This document shows, piece by piece, positions 1-7,873 of a DNA stretch of 64,000 nt. The stretch comes from Undibacter mobilis. Its GTDB lineage: Bacteria; Pseudomonadota; Alphaproteobacteria; Rhizobiales; Xanthobacteraceae. Location of the stretch: assembly GCF_003367195.1 (NCBI RefSeq), contig NZ_QRGO01000002.1, positions 372,001-436,000 on the forward strand, given 5' to 3'. Position 1 is the first letter of the stretch; each line of letters starts with the position of its first letter. A program made the translations under genes and the position numbers. Below the pieces are notes generated by a model. It had not been told where the DNA came from. It made no database searches and saw only the letters and a list, made by a program, of their open reading frames with translations.

Positions 1-1169
1 TCCCGCCGCCGCCCGTGATGGGCCTCGGCACCATCGGCGGCTTCAAGCTGCAGATCGAGGACCGCGCCGGTCTCGGCTACAAGGCCCTCGACGATGCCAC
101 CAAGGCGTTTCTCGGCAAGGCGATGGCCGCGCCCGAGCTCGCCGGCCTGTTCACCAGCTATCGCGTGAACGTGCCGCAGCTTTACGCCGACATCGACCGC
201 ACCGCCGCGCGTCAGCTCTCGGTGGCCGTGCCGGACATCTTCGAGACCCTGCAGGCCTATCTCGGCTCGGTCTATGTCAACGACTTCAACAAGTTCGGCC
301 GCACTTATTCGGTGCGCGTGCAGGCGGATGCCAAATATCGCGCCCACGCCGAAGATATCAGCCGGCTTCAGGTGCGTTCGACCACCGGGCGGATGGTGCC
401 GCTCGGCGCCGTGCTGAAGATGAAGACCACCGCCGGCCCCGAACGCGCGCAGCGCTACAACGGCTTCCTCGCCGCCGATATCTCGGGCGGCCCTGCCCCC
501 GGCTATTCGTCGGGTCAGGCGCAGGAGGTGATCGAGCGCATCGCCAAGGAGACGTTGCCCGCCGGCATCAGCTACGAATGGACCGAGCTGACCTATCAGC
601 AGATCCTCGCCGGCAACTCCGCGGTGCTGATCTATCCGATCGCGATCCTGCTCGTCTTCCTGGTGCTGGCCGCGCTCTATGAAAGCCTCGTCCTGCCGGT
701 GGCGATCATGCTGATCGTGCCGATGGGCCTGATGGCCGCCATGGCCGGCGTGTGGCTGACCGGCGGCGACAACAACATCTTCACCCAGATCGGCCTGTTC
801 GTGCTGGTCGGCCTCTCCGCCAAGAACGCCATCCTGATCGTCGAGTTCGCGCGCGAGCTGGAATTCGCCGGCCGCAAACCGTTCGAAGCGGCGCTCGAGG
901 CCAGCCGGCTGCGGCTGCGGCCGATCCTCATGACCTCGATGGCCTTCATCATGGGCGTGGTGCCGCTCGTCACGTCGGAAGGCGCCGGCGCCGAGATGCG
1001 TCACGCCATGGGCGTTGCGGTGTTCGCCGGCATGATCGGCGTCACCTTCTTCGGCATTTTCCTCACGCCGGTCTTCTATCTCTTGGTGCGAGCGCTGTCC
1101 GGCTTCAAACCGCTGCGCAATCACAATGCCGCGCCTGAGGAAATACCGGCCGCCGCTCACGCCCCCTGA
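1..1169 (+). CDS. RND efflux transporter permease subunit (3' part, truncated by window edge)
   Basis: This is the C-terminal third of an inner-membrane RND (AcrB/MexB-type) proton-driven drug exporter. The reading frame is open from the first bases; codons before the first in-frame GTG/ATG encode a proline run, so the gene starts upstream of the window. The segment begins at the periplasmic motif PPPPVMGLGTIGGFKLQIED, typical of the second porter half. It then runs through the last membrane block: ILLVFLVLAALYES, the loop TGGDNNIFTQIGL, the conserved VGLSAKNAILIVEFAREL helix, and a final helix ending FFGIFLTPVFYLL. Family members are about 1030-1060 residues; about 388 are visible. A membrane-fusion gene is expected upstream, outside the window. 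A terminator follows directly. The substrate cannot be predicted. Confidence 0.93.
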   Translation, partial: PPPPVMGLGTIGGFKLQIEDRAGLGYKALDDATKAFLGKAMAAPELAGLFTSYRVNVPQLYADIDRTAARQLSVAVPDIFETLQAYLGSVYVNDFNKFGRTYSVRVQADAKYRAHAEDISRLQVRSTTGRMVPLGAVLKMKTTAGPERAQRYNGFLAADISGGPAPGYSSGQAQEVIERIAKETLPAGISYEWTELTYQQILAGNSAVLIYPIAILLVFLVLAALYESLVLPVAIMLIVPMGLMAAMAGVWLTGGDNNIFTQIGLFVLVGLSAKNAILIVEFARELEFAGRKPFEAALEASRLRLRPILMTSMAFIMGVVPLVTSEGAGAEMRHAMGVAVFAGMIGVTFFGIFLTPVFYLLVRALSGFKPLRNHNAAPEEIPAAAHAP

Positions 1170-1184
1170 GCGGACGACCAACGT

Positions 1185-1227
1185 GCGATGCCGCCTTTCC
1201 CCGAAGGCGGCATCGCATCGTTTTATT
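1185..1227 (+). terminator. Rho-independent terminator after the RND gene
   Basis: A perfect 13-bp stem (1185-1197 with 1204-1216, gcgatgccgcctt / aaggcggcatcgc) closes a 6-nt loop. It is followed on the + strand by the T-rich run atcgttttatt. It lies 16 bases after the RND stop codon. The minus strand lacks a T-run here, so it serves the RND transcript rather than the converging gene. Confidence 0.85.
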
Positions 1228-1237
1228 GGCAGCGCGC

Positions 1238-2266
1238 CTAGCGCCAGCCCATCCCCGGCGCGACGTGCTTGAGGATCGCCTCGATGACATGGGCGTTGTA
1301 GTCGACGCCGAGCTGGTTCGGCACCGTCAGCAATAATGTATCGGCTTCGGCGATGGCCTCGTCGCCTTTGAGTTGCTCGATCAGCTTGTCCGGCTCCGCC
1401 GCATAAGAGCGGCCGAAAATCGCGCGCTCCTTGTCGCTGAGGAAACCGATCTGGTCCTCGCTCTCGTCGCGATCGAAGTACATGCGGTCCTGGTCGCTCA
1501 CCAGCGCGAAGATCGAGCGCGACACCGAGACGCGCGGTGTCCCTGCATGGCCCGCTTCTTTCCACGCGTCGCGATAGAGCCGGATTTGCTCGGCCTGCTG
1601 CACATGGAACGGCTTGCCGCTCTCGTCGATCTTCAAGGTCGACGACTGCAGATGCATGCCGAGCTTGGCCGCCCACGCCGCCGTGGCATTGGTGCCGGCG
1701 CCCCACCAGATGCGCTGGCGCAGGCCTTCGGAAAACGGCTCGAGCCGCAGCAGGCCCGGCGGGTTCGGAAACATCGGCCGCGGGTTCGGCTTGGCGAAGC
1801 CCTCGCCCTTCAGGAGTTCGAGAAACACTTCGGTGTGCTTGCGCGCCATGTCGGCATCGGTCATCCCCTCGGGCGGCACGTAGCCGAAGTAACGGAAGCC
1901 GTCGATCACCTGCTCCGGCGAGCCGCGCGAAATGCCGAGCTGCAGCCGCCCGCCGGCGATGAGGTCGGCGCTGCCGGCATCCTCCGCCATGTAGAACGGG
2001 TTCTCGTAGCGCATGTCGATGACGGCGGTGCCGATCTCGATCTTTTTGGTGCGCGCGCCGATCGCCGCCAGCAGCGGAAACGGCGAGCCGAGCTGGCGCG
2101 CGAAATGATGCACCCGGAAATAGGCGCCGTCGGCCCCCAGCTCTTCCGCCGCAACGGCCAGCTCGATGGACTGCAACAGCGCGTCGGCGGCCGTGCGCGT
2201 GCCCGACTGCGGCGCCGGGGTCCAGTGTCCGAAGGAGAGAAAGCCGATCGATTTGCGGTTGGTCAT
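1238..2266 (-). CDS. LLM-class flavin-dependent oxidoreductase (luciferase-like monooxygenase)
   Basis: The 342-residue protein is a bacterial-luciferase-fold enzyme that uses reduced flavin supplied by a separate reductase. Family hallmarks are the N-terminal strand IGFLSFGHW, the segment AEELGADGAYFRVHHFARQL, the core PFPLLAAIGARTKKIEIGTAVIDM, and RLQLGISRGSPEQVI, which typically contributes to the flavin phosphate site. Length is normal for the family. The ATG at 2266 has a good Shine-Dalgarno sequence (aaggacag) 5-6 bases upstream. It converges with the RND gene and has no pathway-specific neighbour. The substrate is unknown; alkane, sulfonate and F420-like branches all share the fold. 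Confidence 0.88.
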   Translation of the reverse strand: MTNRKSIGFLSFGHWTPAPQSGTRTAADALLQSIELAVAAEELGADGAYFRVHHFARQLGSPFPLLAAIGARTKKIEIGTAVIDMRYENPFYMAEDAGSADLIAGGRLQLGISRGSPEQVIDGFRYFGYVPPEGMTDADMARKHTEVFLELLKGEGFAKPNPRPMFPNPPGLLRLEPFSEGLRQRIWWGAGTNATAAWAAKLGMHLQSSTLKIDESGKPFHVQQAEQIRLYRDAWKEAGHAGTPRVSVSRSIFALVSDQDRMYFDRDESEDQIGFLSDKERAIFGRSYAAEPDKLIEQLKGDEAIAEADTLLLTVPNQLGVDYNAHVIEAILKHVAPGMGWR

Positions 2267-2368
2267 GGGTGCTGTCCTTTGCGCCCTATCTAGGCGCGCG
2301 GCGCGCGCTTGTCAGCGGAGGATCAAACGTGAGCGGAAGGAACAAGACTGATACCAGCCCTCGCCCGG

Positions 2369-2464
2369 CCTCATCCTGAGGAGCGCCCGCAGGGCGCGTC
2401 GCGAAGGACGAGGCCGCCCCATCCTTCGAGACGCATCGCTATCGCGATGCTCCTCAGGATGAGG
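2369..2464. repeat. Palindromic intergenic element, family A copy 1
   Basis: The element has ends cctcatcctgagg and cctcaggatgagg, inverted and near-perfect, with internal inverted blocks (cgaaggacgagg / ccatccttcgag). The same layout recurs at 6261-6384 and 62806-62899. A further small hairpin (gcgggg cttg ccccgc, 2465-2480) follows. It resembles the REP-type palindromes common in Rhizobiales genomes and lies between two genes. Confidence 0.85.
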
Positions 2465-2507
2465 GCGGGGCTTGCCCCGCGCGCCGTCCTAGACTATATT
2501 CCTAGTC

Positions 2508-3173
2508 ATGGCCCTCAGCCCCCTCTTTCACCCCAACCCGTGGCGCCGCGTCCTGGTGACGCCGGCCGATCCCGACGCGATTCCCGAGCGGCCACGCCCG
2601 CCCGGCCCGGACGGCCAGCGCTCGCGCCGGCCGCATGCGGACGCGCGGGTGGCCAAAGTGCGCCGCCTGATCGAAACCACCACCCTCACTTATAGCCAGA
2701 TCGCGGCGCAGACCGGCGTCGGCCGCGCCTCGATCAGCCGCTGGTCGCGCGATTTCAACTGGACGCGCCCGTTCGACGCGCCGCGCGCGACCGACCGGAT
2801 GCCGACGCGGCGCGCCCTGCAGCGCAAGAAGCTGCGCACCTTGGCCGAGCGGCTGCGCCAGCTCGCCGAGCGTCATATCGACGAGCTGGAGCGCGCGGCC
2901 GCCATCGACCCCGACAAACTGATGGCCGCGCTGCAGCTTCTGAAGATGGCGCGGCTTGAAGCCATGGGCCGGCGCCGCCGCCGCAAGCCGCTCGACACGC
3001 CGGCGAAAACCGGCCAGCAATGGATGGACGAGCAAGCCGCCATCCGCACCGCGCTCAAGGAAATGCACCGCGGCGGCGTGAATATCGACGCCGCGCCGCC
3101 GGAGGCCGTGGAGATGGTGATCGACGCCAACCTGCCGCCGCTGGGTGCGGCGTTTGGAGTCAGGGGGAGATAA
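2508..3173 (+). CDS. Hypothetical protein with N-terminal helix-turn-helix
   Basis: I do not recognise a named family. The 221-residue protein has a basic N-terminus and then a clear helix-turn-helix at about residues 50-85 (KVRRLIETTTLTYSQIAAQ, then TGVGRASISRWSRDF), as in transposase or terminase-small-subunit DNA-binding domains. A charged helical segment follows (about 105-150, KKLRTLAERLRQLAERHIDE), then a second basic patch GRRRRRKPL. The C-terminus is short and hydrophobic. It is preceded by a palindromic repeat and followed by the restriction-modification genes on the other strand. It may be a chromosomal DNA-binding protein or a relic of a phage packaging subunit. Composition matches the host, so it is not obviously acquired. 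Confidence 0.7.
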   Translation: MALSPLFHPNPWRRVLVTPADPDAIPERPRPPGPDGQRSRRPHADARVAKVRRLIETTTLTYSQIAAQTGVGRASISRWSRDFNWTRPFDAPRATDRMPTRRALQRKKLRTLAERLRQLAERHIDELERAAAIDPDKLMAALQLLKMARLEAMGRRRRRKPLDTPAKTGQQWMDEQAAIRTALKEMHRGGVNIDAAPPEAVEMVIDANLPPLGAAFGVRGR

Positions 3174-3223
3174 AACAGCACCATCTCATGCCCGCATCAC
3201 ACGGCGCTTATTTCGAGCTACTC

Positions 3224-4162
3224 CTATTTATCGTGCGGACCAAGAAAGCGCGTGCCATTGTAGTGAATAAGGTGCGAGGCACTATCTGCCAGCCACACTT
3301 CTGTCTCCCACGAAATTTCTTCTGAGTAACGCATGAACGTCCGTCGATCGGGAAAGGCGCTAACAAAGACAAGACCTGCGCTCGACTTCTCGAACAGACG
3401 CTGCAACTCATCGTGGCGCTTAGAGTCGACCGGCCCATGCGATGTCACTGCTTCGGCAAGGATTAGCCAATTTTCTTTTGGATAAAAAATAACTACATCG
3501 GGCATTTTGCCGTGGTTATCGATGCTGACACCGAGTTTATTTAGAGCGCCTTTGTCAAAATATCCCCATTTTTCACCAGTATCTCCAACGTAGATCAGCT
3601 GCCCACCCGGTACAAAGCGCGGCGCAAACTGTTCCCAAATCCCCTTGATCAGTTCGCTATGAACGCCAGGGCTGAGGCTAATTTCTTGCCCAGCTCCAAT
3701 CACCACTGGCACCATGACCATTTCACGCTCTTTGGCATACTTCGTAGCAAGCCCAGGACGAGCCGCCATGTAGCCCTTAAGCTTTAGCGGATACTCACCA
3801 GAGCCGTAGCTTTGTAAGACAGCAAGGCAACTAGCCTCAATTTGGTAAACTGCCTTGGGACTATTTACAGGGCGCGTTGGCTCATCGGGGTTGTAACGAG
3901 CGATACCTGCCTCCACGAACTGATGCATAGTCTGACGCCGGATGGTCTCGCGCGTGTTAGGAGCGTAATGCTTGTCGTAATAGTCGCGGGCCCACTCCAT
4001 AATAGGGGTAATACCCATAAGTGGCGCCGCAGCCTCAGACCACTTTCGCGAGGGACGCATGTCGAGGATTGCCAATAGGCAAAGAGCCGATCGCTCATTT
4101 CTCTGCTTTCTCGGCAGGTCAAGATCGGTCAGAATTTCCAACGCTTCGTTCAACTTTGACAT
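3224..4162 (-). CDS. Type II restriction endonuclease, BsuBI/PstI family
   Basis: This is the cleavage partner of the methyltransferase upstream. The sequence carries the family signature across its length: an N-terminal helical domain (NERSALCLLAIL, GITPIMEW, APNTRETIRRQTMHQF, RPVNSPKAVYQIE) and a C-terminal nuclease domain (GDTGEKWGYFDKGALNKLG, KMPDVVIFYPKENWL, AEAVTSHGPVDSKRHDEL). Known family members cut CTGCAG. The frame is open to 4285, but the start is placed at the ATG at 4162, which has ggaaggg just upstream and gives 312 residues, close to R.BsuBI and R.PstI. It overlaps the end of the methyltransferase gene by 44 bp. Base composition is clearly lower in G+C than neighbours, pointing to horizontal acquisition. 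Specificity is inferred from the family. Confidence 0.9.
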   Translation of the reverse strand: MSKLNEALEILTDLDLPRKQRNERSALCLLAILDMRPSRKWSEAAAPLMGITPIMEWARDYYDKHYAPNTRETIRRQTMHQFVEAGIARYNPDEPTRPVNSPKAVYQIEASCLAVLQSYGSGEYPLKLKGYMAARPGLATKYAKEREMVMVPVVIGAGQEISLSPGVHSELIKGIWEQFAPRFVPGGQLIYVGDTGEKWGYFDKGALNKLGVSIDNHGKMPDVVIFYPKENWLILAEAVTSHGPVDSKRHDELQRLFEKSSAGLVFVSAFPDRRTFMRYSEEISWETEVWLADSASHLIHYNGTRFLGPHDK

Positions 4163-5627
4163 CCGTCCCTTCCACAACTGCGTCGACTTGATCTTGAGTC
4201 GCTTCGCCATGCGTGACCGCCCATTTTCCATATTCGAGCAATGTCTGCCTTTCTGGATAAAGCATTGTACGCAGGTCGGTCGCATTGACTTGCGTATGCC
4301 CGCTGAAATTGCGGAAGTACTGGTCAGTTATCGTCGCATTGAGGAAAAGAGCAATTCCATGCGCCAAAATCGGATCGACACCGCGTTTCTCTGAGTGAAT
4401 GACATTGAGATGATTTTCGAAGCCAAAGAACGGAAATGGCAGCAACCCTGGATCGACGACAAAAGCAACAAGTCGCCGACGCTCTTCTTTCGATGAAAAA
4501 CGTTTCGTCACGGCGTACCAGCCTGCGGGCATCAACCATTTCTGTGTAGCGTGGCTAACCTTTAGTGCGTTTGGCTTCTTGTGCTCGCGAGGCCAGGTTA
4601 GCTTACCGCCTTTAAAGTGGTGAGAGTAAAGCAGCGGTACTTCGCTTTCAGTCGCCTGCGCTCGCCAATACTCGCGCAAACGAAAGTCAACAACAGGGCC
4701 CGTCGCAACCCCAAGCCCCAAATCCGAAAGCGACCTTACGAACAGGTGGCCCGCATCAGCAAGAGTGAAGGTGGGAATGTGTATGTAGCATTGTTCATCT
4801 CCAGGCTTAACCACATCGGAAAATGGAATGCTACGCTCCGCATAATCTGAGAAGGTCGGGCCATGCGAGGTCGAAATCACCACCTCACCTTGATGAGCTT
4901 TTCGTTCTAGCCGGATGATTACGTTTTCTTGCAGAACATCATCATCATGGAAGGCTTTTTTTCGGCTATCAAAAACGTGGATGTGAGTGATAGCCGCCTC
5001 TTTGAGGAGCCATCGACGGAAAGGCCTGAAGTATGTTCCGTTACAGAAGCTTCGCGGAATAATAGCAACAATTTCACCACCCGGCCTCGTAAGCGCCACG
5101 GCTAAACCGAGAAACGCTACATACAGATTAACAGCCTCGATACCAGCCTGCCGCAAGAGAAGACGATAGTCTGAAGTAGCGCCGATCTTCTTGTATGGCG
5201 GATTGAGAATGACATGCGTGAATTGCGTGTCACCAAAAGAAAGCGCGAAAGCAGCTTCCCGGAGAAAGTCTCGCTCGACAACCGACGCAGTGACCGATGG
5301 CCCCTGCAATTCGGCAAGTTGGTCACGCAAATAAGGTAGCAGTACGGGCTCGATCTCATACGCCGCAATCGAAAGGCGAGAGCCACGCTGCCCCGCCGAG
5401 CTAAAGCGTTGCACGAAGGCTCGCGTCAATGAGCCAATACCCGCTCCAGCATCCAGCAACCTCGCTTCGGCCGGCCACTTGCGAAACAGAGAGGCCATAA
5501 AATCGGCAATAGGCGAAGGCGTCATAAATTGGCCCATTGCGACCCGCCGGACTGGGTCCAGCTGTTCCGTCGCCTCTCTCCGGAGAACGTCGATCCTTTG
5601 GGTCGCCGAGGACATGGTCAATTTCAT
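4119..5627 (-). CDS. N6-adenine DNA methyltransferase of the PstI/BsuBI-type R-M system
   Basis: The 502-residue gamma-class methyltransferase protects host DNA from the adjacent endonuclease by methylating adenine, in CTGCAG if it matches the family. Motif X (GQFMTPSPIADFMASLF, residues 32-48) comes first, then the AdoMet-binding motif I (LLDAGAGIGSL, 57-67) and the catalytic motif IV NPPY (142-145). The target-recognition region fills the C-terminal half. Length equals the roughly 500 residues of M.PstI and M.BsuBI. The start could also be the ATG at 5615. It precedes and overlaps the endonuclease gene, so methylase would be made first from a shared transcript. The gene is A+T-rich compared with its surroundings. 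No separate controller (C) protein is seen. Confidence 0.92.
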   Translation of the reverse strand: MKLTMSSATQRIDVLRREATEQLDPVRRVAMGQFMTPSPIADFMASLFRKWPAEARLLDAGAGIGSLTRAFVQRFSSAGQRGSRLSIAAYEIEPVLLPYLRDQLAELQGPSVTASVVERDFLREAAFALSFGDTQFTHVILNPPYKKIGATSDYRLLLRQAGIEAVNLYVAFLGLAVALTRPGGEIVAIIPRSFCNGTYFRPFRRWLLKEAAITHIHVFDSRKKAFHDDDVLQENVIIRLERKAHQGEVVISTSHGPTFSDYAERSIPFSDVVKPGDEQCYIHIPTFTLADAGHLFVRSLSDLGLGVATGPVVDFRLREYWRAQATESEVPLLYSHHFKGGKLTWPREHKKPNALKVSHATQKWLMPAGWYAVTKRFSSKEERRRLVAFVVDPGLLPFPFFGFENHLNVIHSEKRGVDPILAHGIALFLNATITDQYFRNFSGHTQVNATDLRTMLYPERQTLLEYGKWAVTHGEATQDQVDAVVEGTDVKVERSVGNSDRS

Positions 5628-6116
5628 ACCTCGATCAGTGGGTTAGCGTGGAAAACGGTCGCTATCTGCGCTCCGTTGGATAGTCCATTGGCAACAATCT
5701 GTCACGGATTTGCTGGAGTTTTCCAGCCTGAAGAATTCGCCTGCTCAGTATAGTCATCCACAATACCGTTAGCGGGGCAAACATGGCCACCCCTTGATTC
5801 CTGTCATGCATTGTTGTTTTGCCTCCCGCGTTAGCTTCGTCCTACTAGTTGAACGACAGGAACTTGCTGGCCAACCGATCTGAACGAGCGCGCCCTTCGA
5901 GGCGGCATTACGAATGACATCTGCGCCCACAGCACCCAAATCTGCAATTTGCCAAGTTTAAACTTGACGCAGCACCAAACAGCGAACGTGGGTTTAAATG
6001 ACTAAGGGTCGCGAACTGCCCGGCCATCGCGCTGGCTTGTATCGTCGGCGACACAGTCCTACATCTTTTGAGATTGGCCCTGCTCGGGAGACCGCGCGAA
6101 TGACAGGGTTTGACCA
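5628..6116. other. Non-coding A+T-richer stretch upstream of the R-M genes
   Basis: No convincing gene is seen in these 489 bases. The methyltransferase promoter must lie in the left part. A perfect 14-bp palindrome, CAAGTTTAAACTTG (5953-5966), stands out and could be a regulatory site or chance. The lower G+C extends from the R-M genes through much of this stretch, so it probably marks the edge of the acquired segment. No integrase, transposase or flanking direct repeat was recognised. Confidence 0.6.
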
Positions 6117-6245
6117 ATGACCGGTTTTGGCATCTTCGCTTTGGCGTGGCCGTTCGTGTCAATCGGCCTGGCGGTCGCCTGCGTCCTTGCCTTCCACCGT
6201 TATCTCGACAAGCGCCAGCAGCGGCCGCATCGCGCGGCGGAGTAA
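6117..6245 (+). CDS. Possible small single-pass membrane protein (42 aa)
   Basis: A short frame from ATG 6117 to TAA 6245 encodes MTGFGIFALAWPFVSIGLAV followed by ACVLAFHRYLDKRQQ and a basic tail. It has one hydrophobic helix (about residues 4-26) and a positively charged C-terminus, the usual design of small bacterial membrane proteins. The codons look like host composition. A weak caggg lies about 9 bases upstream. It ends 16 bases before a palindromic repeat that separates it from cynS. No family is recognised, and it could be a chance open frame. Confidence 0.42.
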   Translation: MTGFGIFALAWPFVSIGLAVACVLAFHRYLDKRQQRPHRAAE

Positions 6246-6260
6246 CGGCCCCTCACCCGC

Positions 6261-6384
6261 CCTCATCCTGAGGAGCGGCCCTCGCAGGCGCAGCCTGCGT
6301 AAACTTGGCTGCGTGGCCGCGTCTCGAAGGACGAGGGCGGCCCTCATGGTTCGAGACGGCGCTTCGCGCTTCCTCACCATGAGG
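6261..6384. repeat. Palindromic intergenic element, family A copy 2
   Basis: The element begins cctcatcctgaggagc and ends cctcaccatgagg, with internal inverted blocks cgtctcgaaggacgagg and ccctcatggttcgagacg, matching the copies at 2369 and 62806. It fills the space between the small membrane ORF and the end of cynS and may act as a bidirectional mRNA stabiliser or weak terminator. Confidence 0.85.
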
Positions 6385-6392
6385 CCGGCCCC

Positions 6393-6881
6393 CTACTCCT
6401 CCTTGAACCCAAGCTGCATCTCGTTGCCCTTGGCGCCGTAGTACTTGAACGGCAGGAATTTGCCGGTCATGCCAATCTGCACGCGGTCGCCCTTGGGGTC
6501 GGCCTTGCGCGTGATGTCCATGTCGAAGTCGATCGCCGACATGATGCCGTCGCCGAACTCCTCCTCGATCAGCAGCTTGATCGCCGGGCCGTTCACCAGG
6601 ATCAGCTCGTAGAAGCGGTAGATCAGCGGGTCGGTCGGCGGCATCGGCGCATAGGCGCCGCGCATCGGCACCTCGTTGAGCAGCGCCGCTTCCGCCTTCG
6701 TCAGCCCGAACAGCTCGGCCGCCTTCGCCGCCATCGGCTTGGTCATCTTGTGCTGGCCGAGCACGGCGCCGGTCACCAGGATCGGCGACATGCCGCCGAT
6801 CGCCTCGCAGATGTATTTCCAGGTCCAGCCCTTCTCGCGCTTGATGTCGAGCAGCTTTTCGGTGAGGTCGGCGCGTTTCAT
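6393..6881 (-). CDS. cynS: Cyanate hydratase (cyanase)
   Basis: Cyanase converts cyanate and bicarbonate to ammonia and carbon dioxide through carbamate; it acts in the cytoplasm as a decamer. The 162-residue protein has the N-terminal helical domain (MKRADLTEKLLDIKREKGWT) and the catalytic C-terminal domain. The three catalytic residues are present with correct spacing: Arg89 and Glu92 in IYRFYELI and Ser115 in DGIMSAIDFDMDITRKADPK. In E. coli these are R96, E99 and S122. It follows an NrtABD-type importer on the same strand, separated from the ATPase gene by 80 bp that hold part of a palindromic repeat. The combination strongly suggests cyanate uptake and detoxification for nitrogen. It is probably transcribed from the sigma54-type promoter upstream of the binding-protein gene. 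Confidence 0.96.
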   Translation of the reverse strand: MKRADLTEKLLDIKREKGWTWKYICEAIGGMSPILVTGAVLGQHKMTKPMAAKAAELFGLTKAEAALLNEVPMRGAYAPMPPTDPLIYRFYELILVNGPAIKLLIEEEFGDGIMSAIDFDMDITRKADPKGDRVQIGMTGKFLPFKYYGAKGNEMQLGFKEE

Positions 6882-6911
6882 GAGATGCTCCTTTTCGCGG
6901 ACTGCTTTCTT

Positions 6912-7030
6912 GTCCCGGACGCGGCGCAGCGCGTGAGCGGTGCACCGCAGATCCGGGATCGTTACGAACTGTGGTTTGTCGCGGTCCCGGCTCTGCGGTG
7001 CACCACGTCGTGCTGCACCGCGTCCGGGAC
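6912..7030. repeat. Long palindromic element, family C, overlapping the 3' end of the ABC ATPase gene
   Basis: The ends gtcccggacgcg and cgcgtccgggac are perfect 12-bp inverted repeats. Internal blocks gcggtgcaccgcagatccggga and gtcccggctctgcggtgcacc are also inverted. The right arm lies inside the coding region of the importer ATPase and the left arm in the gap before cynS. The repeat therefore supplies the last roughly 22 codons of the ATPase. Confidence 0.85.
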
Positions 7031-7873
7031 AGGTGCCGGCTCCGGCAGGCCCGGCGTGATGTGCGGCACGCGCCGCGGATCGTAGGACGCGCCGGCCTGC
7101 GCCCTGAAGGTGCGGCTGCGCTCGACCAGGAAGTCGAGAATGTGGTTGCGCACCGCGTAGTAAAGCGGGTGCTTGTGGAAGTCGTGGCGCGCGCGCGCCT
7201 TCGGCAGCGGGTTGTCGACGATCTCGGCGAGCACCGCGCCGGGGCCGTTGGTCATCAGCACCACCTTGTCGGCCAGATAGATCGCCTCGTCGACGTCGTG
7301 CGTGATCATGAACACGGTCTGCCCGGTGTCGGTGCAGATGCGGCGCACCTCGTCCTGCAGCGTGCCGCGCGTCAGCGCGTCGAGCGCGGAGAACGGCTCA
7401 TCCATCAGCATGATCTTCGGCTCGATCGACAGCGCCCGCGCGATGCCGACGCGCTGCTTCATGCCGCCCGACAGTTCGGACGGACGCTTGTGCTCGGCGC
7501 CGGTGAGGCCGACGAGGTCGATGAATTTCTGCGCGTGCGCGTTGACCTCGCCGCGCGACCAGCCGCGGTGGCGCGACGACACGGCGTAGGCGACATTGCC
7601 GAGCACGGTGCGCCAGGGCAGCAGCGAGTGGCCCTGGAAGATCACGGCGCGGTCGAGGCTGGGGCCGTCGATCGCCTTGTTGTCGACGATCACGGTGCCC
7701 TCGCTCGGCGCGTCGAGGCCGGCGAGGATGTTGAGGATGGTGGTCTTGCCGCAGCCGGAATGGCCGATGACGCAGACGAATTCGCCGCGCGCCATGGCGA
7801 GCCACAGATTCTCGAAGATCGCCGTGGCGCCGAAGCGGCGCGAGATGCCCTCGATGGCGATGAAATGGCTCAT
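6962..7873 (-). CDS. ABC transporter ATP-binding protein, nitrate/cyanate (NrtD/TauB) type
   Basis: The 303-residue ATPase energises import through the permease encoded just upstream. All motifs are intact: Walker [12 protein letters not shown] (about residues 37-47), signature [16 protein letters not shown], Walker [13 protein letters not shown], and the switch histidine in [14 protein letters not shown]. Its ATG overlaps the permease stop by 4 bp, so the two are translationally coupled. Cyanate is the likely substrate because cynS follows; nitrate, nitrite and bicarbonate importers share this family. The final residues (about [20 protein letters not shown]) are encoded by one arm of a palindromic repeat and are unlikely to be functional sequence. 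Confidence 0.92.
   Translation of the reverse strand: MSHFIAIEGISRRFGATAIFENLWLAMARGEFVCVIGHSGCGKTTILNILAGLDAPSEGTVIVDNKAIDGPSLDRAVIFQGHSLLPWRTVLGNVAYAVSSRHRGWSRGEVNAHAQKFIDLVGLTGAEHKRPSELSGGMKQRVGIARALSIEPKIMLMDEPFSALDALTRGTLQDEVRRICTDTGQTVFMITHDVDEAIYLADKVVLMTNGPGAVLAEIVDNPLPKARARHDFHKHPLYYAVRNHILDFLVERSRTFRAQAGASYDPRRVPHITPGLPEPAPVPDAVQHDVVHRRAGTATNHSS

Noticed and set aside
4163..4285. Upstream extension of the restriction endonuclease gene to ATG 4285
   Set aside because: The extra 41 residues are unlike the family, and ATG 4162 has a strong ribosome site and gives the family length.
5908..6162. 84-residue frame on the minus strand
   Set aside because: No ribosome site, no domain and Arg/Cys-rich composition. 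It overlaps the small membrane ORF and was not accepted as a gene.
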